The notes under the pieces are model-generated. The model was not told the origin of the DNA, searched no databases, and was given only the letters and a program-made list of their open reading frames with translations. From contig CM038222.1 of assembly GCA_021442155.1 (NCBI GenBank), positions 105,465,121-105,529,120 of the forward strand: DNA of 64,000 nt, given 5' to 3'. Below are positions 37,438 to 49,384 of the stretch, piece by piece; the first letter of the stretch is position 1; every line of letters starts with the position of its first letter. The translations under genes were made by a program, and so were the position numbers. The DNA is from Cymbidium sinense (lineage: Eukaryota; Streptophyta; Magnoliopsida; Asparagales; Orchidaceae).

Positions 37438-37737
37438 AAAAATATTTTTATATTTTTGTTATTATTATTATTATAGACTTATATAAATAAATAAATATAT
37501 ATATGTATATATAATTAAATAACTTAAAAATATTTATATAATTTAAATATATAAATAACTAAATAAATTTATAAATATATATAATTAATGGCTTTATATA
37601 ATAAATAAATAAATATATAAATAACTAAATATTTTATAAATATATATATATATATTTATTTATTTATTTATATATATATAATTAAATATACACGCCTAAT
37701 TTATTTATATATATATTTATATATAATTAAATATATA

Positions 37738-37791
<54 letters not shown>

Positions 37792-37990
37792 TTATATAAG
37801 TCTATATATAACTAATTATTTATTTAAATATTTTTAATATTTTTAAATTATTTATATAACTTAAAAATATTTATATAATTTAAATATATAAATAACTAAA
37901 TAAATTTATATAAATATATATATTTTTTCGTGATTTTAAGAAGCAATGGACGAGAGAGAGATTCTCATGTTGATTTTTTTTAAATTATTT
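37276..37990. repeat. AT-rich core and inner arm of the foldback
   Basis: This is made of AAAT/ATTT words, ATT trinucleotide runs near 37,335 and 37,460, and AT runs at 37,388-37,434 and 37,739-37,787. The end (37,800-37,990) repeats, in direct orientation, the text found at 45,100-45,450: CTAATTATTTATTTAAATAT, then CGTGATTTTAAGAAGCA and a GA-rich stretch. Complexity is too low to place exact ends. Confidence 0.6.
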
Positions 37991-38048
37991 ATGAACCCTA
38001 AAATAATATAAAATATATAAAAATATAAATAAATAAATAAATTGATAT

Positions 38049-38913
38049 GACTCTCAAAATATGACTAGTCAAAGCACAAATCTTGATGTCGAAAGCGATA
38101 TGATTTTGAGTCAAAACCGACGATCAAGACTTAAAATATCATCGGAATCTTTGGGACATCAATTAAATCCCAAAATAGCTCTCAAATGTGGAGTGTTTAT
38201 AGTCAAATCGAAGGCTCGAAATGGATCTAACGAGCCTAAGATCTCATATGGGCACCCAAATGCTCAAAATACATCAAATGATCAAGGAATCATCTGCCGT
38301 CCGACGAGGGGAGTGGTACGCTTTACATGAATTTACAGAACGCCTCCTCCCATCTATAACAGCCTTCATTCCTCACATGAGGGGGGGCCAAGTGAGAAGA
38401 AGAGGAGTCAAACAAGTGAAGAAGAGAAGAGTCAGCAAGGGAAGAAGCGGAAGAGTAAAGCAAGAAGAGGAAGAGTCCAAGCAAGGAAGAAGGAAGAGTC
38501 CCAAAGGAAGAAGAGGAAAAGTCTAAGTGGAGGAAGAAGAAGCTCAAGCTTGAATATCCTCCAAGGTCACACCCCCTGCTCGACTGGCCATCAACCACCA
38601 TCACCGCCACTTTCATCGCCAATTGTCCCCGATCTCCACCTACTACCAGCAACCATTACAACTTGATCGTTGTTACATAGCTATTTTTTTCTCCTCATAT
38701 GCAATTGTAATCTTATCGAAGACTCAGACTCAAACGATACATAGTGGAAGCTTTTACGGCAGCCCCGTGATTTTTCCCCTCTTTTTGAGGTTTTCCACGT
38801 TAAAAATTCTGGAGTGTCTCTTGTTCGCTTTTTAATAACCTGTGTGTGTGCTGGACTTCACAACAAGGCTAAGGCATAAACTTTCACTCTACGGCGACTG
38901 GTTTTCTAGCACA
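38049..38913 (+). repeat. 5' LTR of the gag-only element
   Basis: The match to the 3' LTR begins at CTCAAAATATGACTA (38,052, paired with 44,082) and ends near GGTTTTCTAGCACA. A CATCTATAACAGCC box near 38,351 may be the TATA element. A purine-rich AAGAAGAGG stretch (38,390-38,545) and a GAGGTTTTCCACG phrase near the end are shared with the other LTR. Differences between the two LTRs include many one- to few-base indels. Confidence 0.85.
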
Positions 38914-38970
38914 ACAAGCGGCCACTGGGAAGAAAACCCTTCAACCACAATTTTCGTGAACATCCACGTT

Positions 38971-40029
38971 ATGGCCAATAGGCACAACACTCGTTACAAC
39001 GGAGCCTCCCGCTCCAACTCCCGTCATTCTCAAAACCCATCCCCGAACCAAGGACGCCAAGTTTTGCCTCACTCCTCGATAGGATGACCATGTTGAGGGC
39101 TGAACGGAATCTCTTTGGAAGATCGTGGTCCAAAATGGAGGAGTCTCAAAATAAGATGATCCAGCCTTTTGTAAGGACTACAACCGCTACTACGCAAACA
39201 TATCTCCCAAGATCGCCGCTTCCTAAGAGGTCAAAACGCTAATCCTCCCGACATCGGAGTTCCTCCGATGGAGACCGTAACGCCGATCTCCTCGACACGC
39301 TAGTTCCACTCATCCATCGCGCTCAACCATGCTAATCCACCGACATTGTTGATAGCTTCACACATGCTCATCTAGTCCTACGCCATGACATTCGCGTGTA
39401 AGTACGACGCTTAATGCAAAGATGAATTTCACCTTCAAGGCGTAAATCGCCCTCACCTCATCGTATATGAGGAATCATCACCTTAACAAGTTATTCTTCA
39501 ACACCCAATTCCCCGGTTTCAAGCTTCCGAAGCATTGATTCCTATGATGGAGCGACCACCGCATGAGCACATCAATCATTACAGGACTATCATGCATATC
39601 CAACGAGCTCCCGACACACTACTTTGTCAGGTTTTCCCCGTTACCCTCAAGGGGCAAGCTCGCACTTGGTTTTACTCCCTTCCAAGGAGATCCATCCGCA
39701 GCTTTGACGAACTCGCCAAGGTTTTTGTGGAACAGTTCATCGCAAACCGGAGAATCATTAAAGATTCCTCCCATCTTTCCGGCATTCAACAGAACGAGGG
39801 TGAATCACTTAAAGAATACTTCCAGAGGTTCTCCTTAGAAGCTCGCCAAATACCTGGGATAAACCTTGAATTATTAAGAGGAGTTTTCCTTGGAGGGCTC
39901 CATCCAGGGCCTTTTTATTCATCACTAATGCGAGACACAGTCCGCTCATATGCCGACTTAGTTCATCGTGTGGAAGCACAAATCTTCGTTGATGAGGCTA
40001 TTAATGCACATCGCGAACAATTTGGATAA
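38971..40029 (+). pseudogene. gag: Gypsy gag of the TR-GAG-like element, frameshifted
   Basis: A first frame starts ATGGCCAATAGGCACAAC at 38,971 (MANRHNTRYNG, basic and Ser/Asn-rich) and closes at 39,087. A second block (MLRAERNLFG) follows in another frame. The main retrotransposon gag domain is open from about 39,535 to 40,029: HYRTIMHIQRAPD, FPVTLKGQARTWFYSLP, SFDELAKVFVEQFIANRR, QNEGESLKEYFQRFSLEA and GVFLGGLHPGPFYSSLM. This is the standard plant Ty3/gypsy gag order. Just upstream, the conserved DSYDG motif is in a different frame, which shows a frameshift near 39,535. No CCHC knuckle is seen after the domain. Gag would form the RNA-packaging particle. Confidence 0.85.
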
Positions 40030-40239
40030 TCTACAGAGAGACATAAAAGCACCCCCAAGGAAAGCAGACCGATAGTCCCATCAAAAGAAGAAATCGAAAG
40101 GCCCATTCAACAAAGATATTCACGTCAATTGGAAAAGAATCAATCGACTCATTAACATACCCCAACCTGGGGCAACTTAATCTCAAAAGATAAGCAAGTC
40201 ACAACACCAATGAAAAGACAAAGATCAATAGTCAACTCT

Positions 40240-42110
40240 AGCTACAAGCTCATACAAATATTCGACCCCTTCCATACAGGTTAACGTCATCGAGTAAAAG
40301 CTCTGACAAACAACCCAGGAAAGGTCAAAATATCCTTGGTGGACATCCCACGGCCTCTTCCATACGGGTTAATGTCATCGAGCAAAAACTCTGACAAACA
40401 ACCCAGGAAAGGTCAAAAGGTCCTTGGTGGACTTCCCATGACCTCTTCCATACTGTTAACGCCATCGCAACACTCGACAAACAACCTTGATAGGTCAAAA
40501 CGCCGGATTTAATTCTCTTCCATACGGTTAATGTCATCGAGCAAAAGCTCACAAACAACCTGTGAGAAAGGTCAAAACGCCCTTGGTGGACATCCACTTC
40601 TTCCATAGTTAATATCATCAAGCAAAACTCGACAAACAACCCGTGAAAGGTCAAAGGTCCTTGTGGACTTCCCATGACCTCTTCCATATGTTAACGCCAT
40701 CGTAACACTCGACAAACAACCTTGATAGGTCAAAATCTCGCCGATTCAATTCCAACTCTTCCATACAAGTTAACGCCATCGAAGTCACACTCGACAAACA
40801 ACCTCGATGGTCAAAAATCTCATTCAATTCAACCTTTTCCATACAGTTCCGTCATCGAGCAAACCTTTCGACAATAAACAACCTCGAGATAGGTCAAAAT
40901 CACCGGATTAATTCAACCTTTTTCCATGCAGGAGTTCGTCATCGAGCAAACACTTTCGACAAACCTCGGATGGGTCAAAGATTCTCGGCGATTCAAATTC
41001 TTCCATATGAGGTTCACGTCATCGGTAAACACTCGACCCTCGACAAACAACCTGATGGGTAAATCACCACTTACCGGAACGCCGAAATCCCACCGCCACG
41101 CCGGGTATTTCCATCCAATTATAGCATTGCATTGTACACTGCCGCTGCCACTTCCCGATCGCCATTATACATTATCGACACTATCATACACATCGCTGGT
41201 TGGTCATCTCCGAACCTTTTCGTTTGCCACCACTATCGTTGCGGTATCTCGCTGATTGACTCGCCACTGCTGACCATCTCGCCGCTGACTACTCTGCTGA
41301 CCGCTACCGCTATACTATCAATGGTAGCTGCTCTTGCTGCCATCGGCTGAATTATCTCCGAATCTCGCCGGTCCCACTATCGCTGCCGGTTATCCTCGCT
41401 GACTACCGACGCTGCTAATCTGTTGACTACTGCTTCACGACTTTTCCATATTGTGCCTATCGGTAACTCGACAAACAACCTGATGGGTCAAAATCTCGAG
41501 ATTCAATTCAACCTCTTTCATAAGTTAACGCCATAACACCCGACAAACAACTGATAGGTCAAAATTCCTCGGATTCAATTCGACTCTTCCATACAGTTAA
41601 CGCCATCTGTAACACCGACAAACAACCTCTGATAGGTCAAAGGTCCTTGGTGGACTTCCCACCCACCTCTTCCATGTTAACGCCATCTGCAACACTTTGA
41701 CAAACAACCTTGATAGGTCAAAATCTCGCCGATTCAATTCAACCTCTTCGTTAATGTCATCGAGCAAAAAACTCGACAAACAACCTAGAAAGGTCAAAAT
41801 CGGTGGACTTCCTACTTCTTCCATATGTTTAATGTCATCGAGCAAAACTCGACAAACAACCTGTGATAGTCAAAACGCCCTGGTGGACTCCCACTCTTAT
41901 ACGGTTAATGTCATCGAGCAAAAACTCAAACAACCCAAGAAAGGTCAAAAGGTCCTTGTGGACTTCTCACGTCTTCCATACGAGCTGCCGACGAATAATA
42001 TTCACCAAGAACCTAGAAAGGTCAAAACTTTGTACCCACTCCACACAGGTTAATGTCATCGGGTAACACTCTGACAAACAACTTCGGATGGGTCAAAAAT
42101 CCTTAGCAGA
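40240..42110. repeat. Tandem array 1: degenerate units of about 80-90 bp in two blocks
   Basis: About 18 copies of a unit with CTTCCATAC..GTTAA(C/T)G(C/T)CATCG, then ACTC(T)GACAAACAACC and AAGGTCAAAA, often followed by CTTGGTGGACTTCCCA. The blocks are 40,240-41,065 and 41,460-42,110, with a different, CCG/CTG-rich stretch (41,080-41,450) between them. Frequent small deletions shift the frame from unit to unit, so it does not code for a repeat protein. Confidence 0.85.
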
Positions 42111-42460
42111 TTCAATTATATCCAAAACGTGCAAGTTAACAACATCAATTATCAACTGTTGAACCATCACCGACAATCTTCGTCGGTCACCATACCGGTC
42201 ACTCACTACCGACGTCTGCCGACTACCGCTGCGCCACTACCGACCACTCACGGGTTTTAACTATAATCGGTCACCGCTTATCGACTACTGCACGTTAACG
42301 CCACTTATCGGAATTCGAGTCACCATCATCGCCGGTCATTAATCATGGCCGAATTATCGCTGATTATCGTGTATGCCGGTACCACTATCGTTGCCGGACA
42401 CCGCCGCCACCATCGTTATCCTTCTTCGCCGGCCATTCCGGCATCACCGTGACTCGTCAG
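42111..42460. other. CCG/ACC-rich spacer between the arrays
   Basis: This holds words such as GCCGACTACCGCTGCGCC, CACCATCATCGCCGG and TCACTACCGAC, similar in style to 41,080-41,450. It is probably a degraded short repeat. No open frame is convincing. Confidence 0.5.
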
Positions 42461-42469
42461 ACCGCTGGC

Positions 42470-43570
42470 CTTGATCACCTCCTAACCCGACGGCCTGACG
42501 AGGTGGAACCGGAACCATGACGTATGTACGTGGGGCCTTGATCACCTCTAACCCGACGGCCGACGAGGTCGGAACCGGAATCACGACGATGTACCGCGGG
42601 CCTTGATACTCCCTCTAACCCGGACGGCCGAGGTCGGAACCGAACCACGACGATGTACATTTGACCGCCTCTAACCCGACGGCCGACGAGGCCGCGAACC
42701 GACGAGGTCGAACCGAACCACGACGTGATGTACTTTGACCGCTTCCTAACCCGGACGGTCCGACGAGGCCAAGAACGACGAGTCGAAACCGGAACCACGA
42801 ATGTACCTTTGATTCCTAACCCGGACGGTCCGACGAGGTGAACGAGGAAACGAACCACGACTTATGTACCGTGGGCCTTGATCGCCTCCTAACCCGACGG
42901 TCCGACAGGCGCAAGAACCGACGGTCGAAACTGAACCACGACGATATACGCCGACGCCTTAACCCGGACGGTCCGACGAGGCCAAGAATCGACGAGGTGA
43001 ACCGGAACCACGACGAACGGGCCTGATCGCCTCCTAACCTGACGGTCCGACGAGGCCAAACGGACGAGCCGGAAACCGAATGCATATGGTCGCTGGCCTT
43101 GATCGCCCTAACCCGACGGTCCGACGAGGCCAAGAACCGACGAGTCGGAAACCAACCACGATATACCGCGGGCCTTGATCGCCTAACCCGACGGTCCGAC
43201 GAGGCCAAGAACCGGACGAGGCCGAAACCGGAACCACGACGTATGTACGGCCTTGATCCTTCCTAACCCGACGGTCCGACGAGGCCAAGAACCGGACAAG
43301 GTCGGAAAACCGGAACCACGATATGTACCGTGGCCTTGACGCTTCCTAACCCGGACGGCCCGACGAGGCCAAGAACCGACGAGACCGGAACCTCACGACG
43401 ATATATGGCTTGATCGCCTCTTAACCCTGACGGTCCAACGAGGCCGAAATCAACGAGGTAAACCGGAACCACGACATATGTACGGGCCTGATCGCTTCCT
43501 AACCTGACGGTCCGGTGAGGCCGTAAAATTGACGGTAAAACCAAAACCACGACGATGTACAGGCCTGACG
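42470..43570. repeat. Tandem array 2: GC-rich, CpG-dense units of about 73 bp
   Basis: About 15 copies of a unit with GGGCCTTGATCGCCTCCTAA, CCCGACGGTCCGACGAGGCC, AAGAACCGACGAGG and GGAACCACGACG(A)TGTAC. The CCCGACGG core recurs at about 42,483, 42,552, 42,618, 42,676, 42,749, 42,818, 42,892, 42,971, 43,036, 43,108, 43,184, 43,265, 43,348, 43,422 and 43,500. GC and CpG content are far above the rest of the window. Minus-strand Arg/Val/Gly-rich frames here follow from the period and are not genes. Confidence 0.9.
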
Positions 43571-44078
43571 CCTTCCAAAGGACCCTCACTCAAGAAGAAA
43601 GGGAGAGGGGAAAGGTGTGCCTCTCCCTCTCATCCTAGGGGGGTATTTATAACACCCCACAAGGACAAAAGGGTAAAAACCCCTCAAAAAATGGCTCAAA
43701 ACTTGGTCCCATAGGCTGGCCCCATGAAGGCCAGGCTGTAAGCAGCCGGGCTCGAACGCACAGAACGGCTCCTCCTACCCGCCTGCTTGTGAGGTGTGTC
43801 GCACACTGGACCGCTACACCGACCGTCATAACTGAACCGACCACACCAACCAACCAAGGAGCACGACCCTCATGAACGCTACACGCCAAGAACCCGTCAT
43901 ACAAGACCAGCATACATGTAATGCAGTTCATCGTATGCGGCGCCACGGCACCGACGGCGCTGGTCATCAAGACGCTTCATACCTGGTCCCTGAACGCTCA
44001 AAACTTCCGATTTGTCATTTTCGAAAGATATATATTTTTTGATGATTAAGCTAATGTCATCCAAAAATGGGCAACTAA
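43571..44078 (+). other. Spacer between array 2 and the 3' LTR
   Basis: Mixed-composition sequence with GGGTATTTATAACACCCC near 43,640 and a CAGCCGGGCTCGAACGC phrase near 43,744. No domain is recognised, and no clear polypurine tract lies next to the LTR. It may be captured foreign sequence. Confidence 0.4.
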
Positions 44079-44942
44079 TAATCTCAAAATATGACTAATA
44101 AAAGCACAAATCTTGATGTCGAAGTTTATAGATTAGTCAAAACCAATCTAGATCAAGCACTTAAAATATCATTGGAATCTTTGGGACATCACTAAATCCC
44201 AAAACAGCTCCCAAATGTGGATGTTATATAAATCGATGCTCGACGGCCGGATCTAACGAGGCTAAGATCTCATAATTCCTACTTCATTTGGGCACCCAAA
44301 TGCTCAAAATACATCAAATGATCAAGGAATCATCTTGAGCCGTCCATCTGGGGAGTGGTACGCTTTACATGAATTTAGAATGCCTCCTCCCATCTATAAC
44401 AGCCTTCATTACTACATGAGGGGGGGCCAGCAAGTGAAGTGAAGAAGAAGAGGAAATAAAAGTGAAGAAGAGGAAGAGTCAGCAAGGGAAGAAGCGGAAG
44501 AGTCCAGAAGAAGAGAAGAGTCCAGCAAGGAAGAAGAGGAAGAATCCAAACAAGGAAGAAGAGGAAAAGCCTCAAGGAGGAAGAAGATTCGCTTGAAGAT
44601 CCTCCAAGCGTCGACCCCCTGCTCGACATCATCAACCACCATCACCACCACTTTCATCGCCAATTGTCCCCGTGATTCCACCTACTACCAAAGAACCATT
44701 ACAACTGATCGTCTTACATACGCTTTTTTTCCTCCCTCATATGCAATTCTCAGAATCTTATCAGAAGACTCAGACTAAACAGATACATAGTGGAAGTTTT
44801 TTTATCGCAGCCTCGGGTTTTTCCCTCTTTCGAGGTTTTCCACGCTAAAAATGAGTGTCTTGGCTTTTTTAATAACCCGTGTTTGACTTCACAACAATAA
44901 GTATAAACTTTCACTCTATCTGATCGGTTTTCTAAAGACGCA
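44079..44942 (+). repeat. 3' LTR of the gag-only element
   Basis: Collinear with 38,049-38,913, including CATCTATAACAGCC at 44,391, the AAGAAGAGG purine stretch (44,430-44,590) and GAGGTTTTCCACG. It ends TTTTCTAAAGACGCA, giving the CA end. Compared with the 5' LTR it lacks several single or few bases. Confidence 0.85.
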
Positions 44943-44949
44943 ATAAAAA

Positions 44950-45219
44950 AAATTTTTTAATAAATAAATATATATAATAAATAAATATTTTATAAATATA
45001 TTAAATAACTAAATATTTATATAATTTAAATTTTATTTATTTATTTATTTAACTAATTATATATTTTAAATAAATACATATTTTTAAATAAATAAATAAC
45101 TAATTAAATATATATATATAACTAATTATTTATTTAAATATTTTAAATATTTTAAATTATTTATATATAAACTTAAAATATTTATATAAAAATATATAAA
45201 TAACTAAATAAATAAATAA

Positions 45220-45288
<69 letters not shown>

Positions 45289-45317
45289 TATATACATATA
45301 TATATGTGATTTTAAGA

Positions 45318-45375
<58 letters not shown>

Positions 45376-45520
45376 TATATATATTTTTCGATTTTAAGAA
45401 GCACGAGGGGAGAGGAGAGAGAGAGAGAGAGACGCTGACTGACATTTTTTTTTTAATTTATTAGACATCAATCGATGATGGCTATGTCGCCAATGCCTCA
45501 GAATCACACTAGGCCTATTT
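44950..45520 (-). repeat. Right arm of the AT-rich foldback
   Basis: The plus strand here matches the reverse complement of 36,785-37,275: AATATTTTATAAATATATTAAATAACT, ATTTATTTAACTAATTATAT and on to GTGATTTTAAGAA, a GA run (45,322-45,372), a second GATTTTAAGAAGCACGAG and GACGCTGACTGACATTTTTT. With the left arm it brackets the gag-only element. The doubled GATTTTAAGAA block is not present in the left arm. Confidence 0.65.
45322..45372. repeat. (GA)n microsatellite
   Basis: An uninterrupted GA run of about 50 bases, flanked by (AT)n at 45,222-45,305. Confidence 0.97.
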
Positions 45521-46658
45521 TTAAATTTTTTTTTGCGTGCCTAATCACATAATTAATATTATAAACATGCCTATTTTAAAAATTAAGCCTCATGACTTAT
45601 ATGGTAATAATTCAAACTCTTCTATCCTCTCTCTCTCTCTCTCTCTCACTTGGGCGACCCACATAAGCATTAACTTTTTAATTACATTAGAAATCAGGTC
45701 ATATGATGAATTGATTCAATTTAAATCTCTTTTCAAATTAATTTTCTTCATCATGGTAAATTAATTTAATTTAATTGATTCAAATTGACTCACTTACTAA
45801 TTAAACTTTCCCTCTTCCTTGTCTTGGATGAAATCCCTCTTATATAATTTGAATTTTAAATTGATTTTTAATTAAACCAACATTCCATATTAAATTCCCT
45901 CATATTTCTCTTTGGCTGATTTTTTATCTCATGCCATTTATTTTTTATTTTGATTGATTTATGTTTTAATAAATTCCAAATGAGTTACCCTAATATTTTT
46001 CCTTCACTTGGCCGAACCTCATGACCCCTTGTATTAGGTTAAACTCTCTTGGAAAAATCTCTCTTAGAAAAACTCTCTTGTGGCCGAATTTTTGCAAAAC
46101 CTTTGGAGATCTCTTATTGATGAATCAAGTGCTAATTTCTTCACTCTTTTTCCAACCTCCAACCTATAAGTGATTGGCTTGAGGATTGCACAAAAGAACT
46201 TGGAGGATTAGTGGATTTCATTCTAGTTCATGATTTTATATGCAAAGTGACCTTATTCTTCTTCTTGGCTTGAGTTTTTTATGAATTTGGTCAATTTGTT
46301 TAGTGGTTAACTTATCTATTTCTATACTTTGTCAAGTTGACTGAAAGCTTCATGGTTGATGAATTAAAGTGTATTATTGCAAGTTATTTTCTCTTCATTA
46401 TTCATACATGTTCTAAAGGGAGATTATTGTTTTTGTGATTATTTCACATAAAATACTTGTTATTAACAAGTTTTATTACTACTAAATCATCTCAAATTTT
46501 GCATAATTAATAATAGCCCCCAATTAATAATTTTTTTGTTTTGGTATAACGTTTTTCGCATGCAAGACTGAAAAAATATATATATGTTTTTTAATATCTT
46601 TCCTATGTTTTTTAACTAAATATAACAGCTTATTACCCTGATTGTATCATGCAAGATT
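45521..46658. other. AT-rich intergenic sequence
   Basis: A short (CT)n lies at about 45,627-45,648. GGCCGAA words near 46,012 and 46,082 resemble LTR text, but no LTR could be bounded. No coding motif is seen. Confidence 0.5.
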
Positions 46659-47274
<616 letters not shown>

Positions 47275-47665
47275 CCTTGTTTTCTTCTTAGGCAGCTTTT
47301 CATTCGGTTGAGTTTTATAAGTCTGCACTTTTAGTCTTGAGAAGAAGGAGAAGAAAATCACTTTTAGAATAATAAGCCTAGTTTTCAGTTAATGTCACTG
47401 GCTCTTGATAGGAACAAGTGTCTTTAAGGCTTCAGTTGTGATAAATAAGATCTAAAATAGTGGTTACTTAAACATCATTGTTATTTGTTTCTAAGCTTCT
47501 ATTGCATTATGACTAATAGGGGTTGGTTGATAAACTATCGTGGGATTGCGAAAAAGGTGAAGAATGCCGCCTTTTTTCCGAATTGTCAGCTACGGGACTT
47601 GGTAGTTGAAGCATCGTGAATGCCTGACGATTGTCAAGATATAGTATTGAGTGATGTGATTTATT
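47275..47665. other. Unassigned sequence with a less AT-rich block
   Basis: The part near 47,540-47,640 is less AT-rich (GCCGCCTTTTTTCCGAATTG, CAGCTACGGGACTTGG). I do not recognise it. It could be a degraded LTR end or a gene scrap. Confidence 0.35.
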
Positions 47666-47846
47666 AAGCACTATTTTGTTGAAGTCATTTATACATAGTT
47701 ATTTCTTGGGACTTAACTATATGACCGCTTTGAACTCTTCATGTATGCCATTAAATTTAAATTTTGGGATTGTTTTTCAAAGCGGTCACATAGTTAAGTC
47801 CCAAGAAATAACTAAATGTATAAATGACTTCAGCAAAATAGTGCTT
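47666..47846. repeat. Long near-perfect hairpin (68 bp stem, 41 nt loop)
   Basis: The left arm (47,666-47,734) and the right arm (47,776-47,846) are reverse complements apart from a few differences: GAAGTCATTTATACATAGTT pairs with AACTAAATGTATAAATGACTTC, and ATTTCTTGGGACTTAACTAT with ATAGTTAAGTCCCAAGAAAT. Such a structure fits a young microRNA-like locus, a small foldback element or a capture of inverted sequence. Nothing here shows expression. Confidence 0.85.
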
Positions 47847-47847
47847 G

Positions 47848-49384
47848 AAATAAATTTTAAGAGCTTACATCAATGTTGCCAATTAATAGCAATTACATCA
47901 TTGTATGATATTTTAGGTTGGGAAGATCTCATGTGTTGGCTTACCAATACTGCCTTCCGAACTTCAAATCTACTCTTGGGAAAAAACCCACAAACTAATT
48001 TTAGATCACTTCAAGTGATATAACATCAACCTATTGTAAGATTTATGTAATTAATTCTGAAGTGTAGCCCACATTAATTATTATTCAGTTTATTATTTAA
48101 TAATTAATTATATACTTAAATCTCATTGGTCAAGAGAGAGTTTGATCGATTATTTATGAACTGTTTGATCAAATAAAGTATCTCTTCATAAAAAAACTAC
48201 CGGTCCTCTTCTTATCATTTAATATGTAAGTGTCTCTCCATTAAGATTATTACCTGAAAAAAATTTGGGTGAAGGAAGAGAAACCCTAATTTTATAAATT
48301 GATGTTTTTCAAATGTATTAACCGAAGGAAGAGAAACTTATTTTTTTTATTTTTTAATTTCTCTTCTTACCCCGTTATGATTTTTTTATGTTTTTCACTG
48401 CATTAACTTCGCTTTCCAATTGAGGAATTAAGTTTCACTTTTCAGGTTAATTCTTATTGTGAATTTATATTTTGGTATACACATAATAAATAAGTAAATT
48501 ATTTATGTTTACTATTTCAAAAGACTTGTCAATTTATTTGCATAGTTAGTTTTCTTTGTAATTAAGGAATGTTACTTATTTTACGTCAAAATAACCCGTC
48601 AATAGCCAAAATCAATTTACATATATGAATATGAAATCTGGAAAGTATAAATGATTTTACTTCTATTAAGTAACAGCAAAAAGGTTAAACATTGTTGTAT
48701 TTATAAATGTTTATATATTTAATAGGAATATTATTGAATTTAGATTTACTTATGTGAAGTTATATATATAACAAAAAAGGACAAATTATTTGGATTTACT
48801 AATTATCACACTTTTTTTCATTCAATTGAAATAATTTTTATTATCATTATTTAATTTGATATTTATAAATCAAGCATAATTTGTTAATCATCAAAGTGAT
48901 CAAATTAGAAAGTTTTTGTAAATGTCAAATTAAATTTATTTAACTACTCATGAGCACGTGATGCTAATAATGAAATGACTTAATAAACTTTATAAATTTA
49001 TTATGAGTAATTAAAGTTCAATGATTACAAATTATTTAAGGATTGCTCAAAGGCTGATTAGTCGATTTGTAATCATGAACATAATTGTGGTTAATTAATA
49101 TACTTGACTAGATGTGTTTAGCATATCCAAAGATAGCAAACATATTTAATTAAAGTATGTATAATTACCAATTATGTGAAATTAATATTAAGCATCAATT
49201 ATATTTATTATTGTGTATTATAGTATCACCCAACGAAGATCTTCAATATGCTTTTATGTGACTATATGAATGTTATCTGAATCAATTTTATGTGTTTGTG
49301 CTTATAACTCAAACATTAATATGTGAGCATTTAATATTTTACAAAGATCTACTTTACTCTTCATTCCCACGCTTATTATAATAT
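47848..49384. other. AT-rich stretch upstream of copia gag
   Basis: No complete LTR or primer-binding site was found, although this is where a copia 5' LTR and leader would lie. An open frame spanning the hairpin's right arm (to 48,023) matches no family I know. Confidence 0.45.

Larger units (their letters stand above)
38049..44942 (+). mobile_element. Gag-only LTR retrotransposon (TR-GAG-like), nested in the foldback
   Basis: Two direct copies of about 865 bp (38,049-38,913 and 44,079-44,942) bound a 5.2 kb interior in which only gag is recognisable. No protease, RT, RNase H or integrase motif is visible. The space normally used by pol is occupied by two tandem-repeat arrays (40,240-42,110 and 42,470-43,570). 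This matches the class described in plants as terminal-repeat retrotransposons with a GAG domain, which depend on other gypsy elements for reverse transcription. It sits inside AT-rich foldback sequence, so short target duplications cannot be read reliably. The frame of gag is shifted at least once. Confidence 0.8.

Noticed and set aside
40325..42053. Open frames on both strands across tandem array 1
   Set aside because: They are repeat-derived, with unit-to-unit frame shifts and no recognisable domain.
42470..43570. Regularly spaced repeats resembling a CRISPR array
   Set aside because: The units are contiguous and degenerate with no unique spacers, and the DNA is plant nuclear and inside a retrotransposon.
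42475..43589. Several 85-130 codon Arg/Val/Gly-rich frames on the minus strand
   Set aside because: They arise from the GC-rich tandem units of about 73 bp. The frame changes from unit to unit and no domain is present.
43740..43770. CCGGGCTCGAACGC phrase as a tRNA T-loop
   Set aside because: It resembles a GGTTCGAA box, but no acceptor stem, D-arm or anticodon arm could be placed around it.
45182..45445. Minus-strand Ser/Leu and Tyr/Ile frame
   Set aside because: It is the translation of (GA)n and (AT)n runs.
47676..48023. 115-codon frame as a host gene
   Set aside because: Its first part is the hairpin and the rest matches no family I recognise; it is too weak to call.
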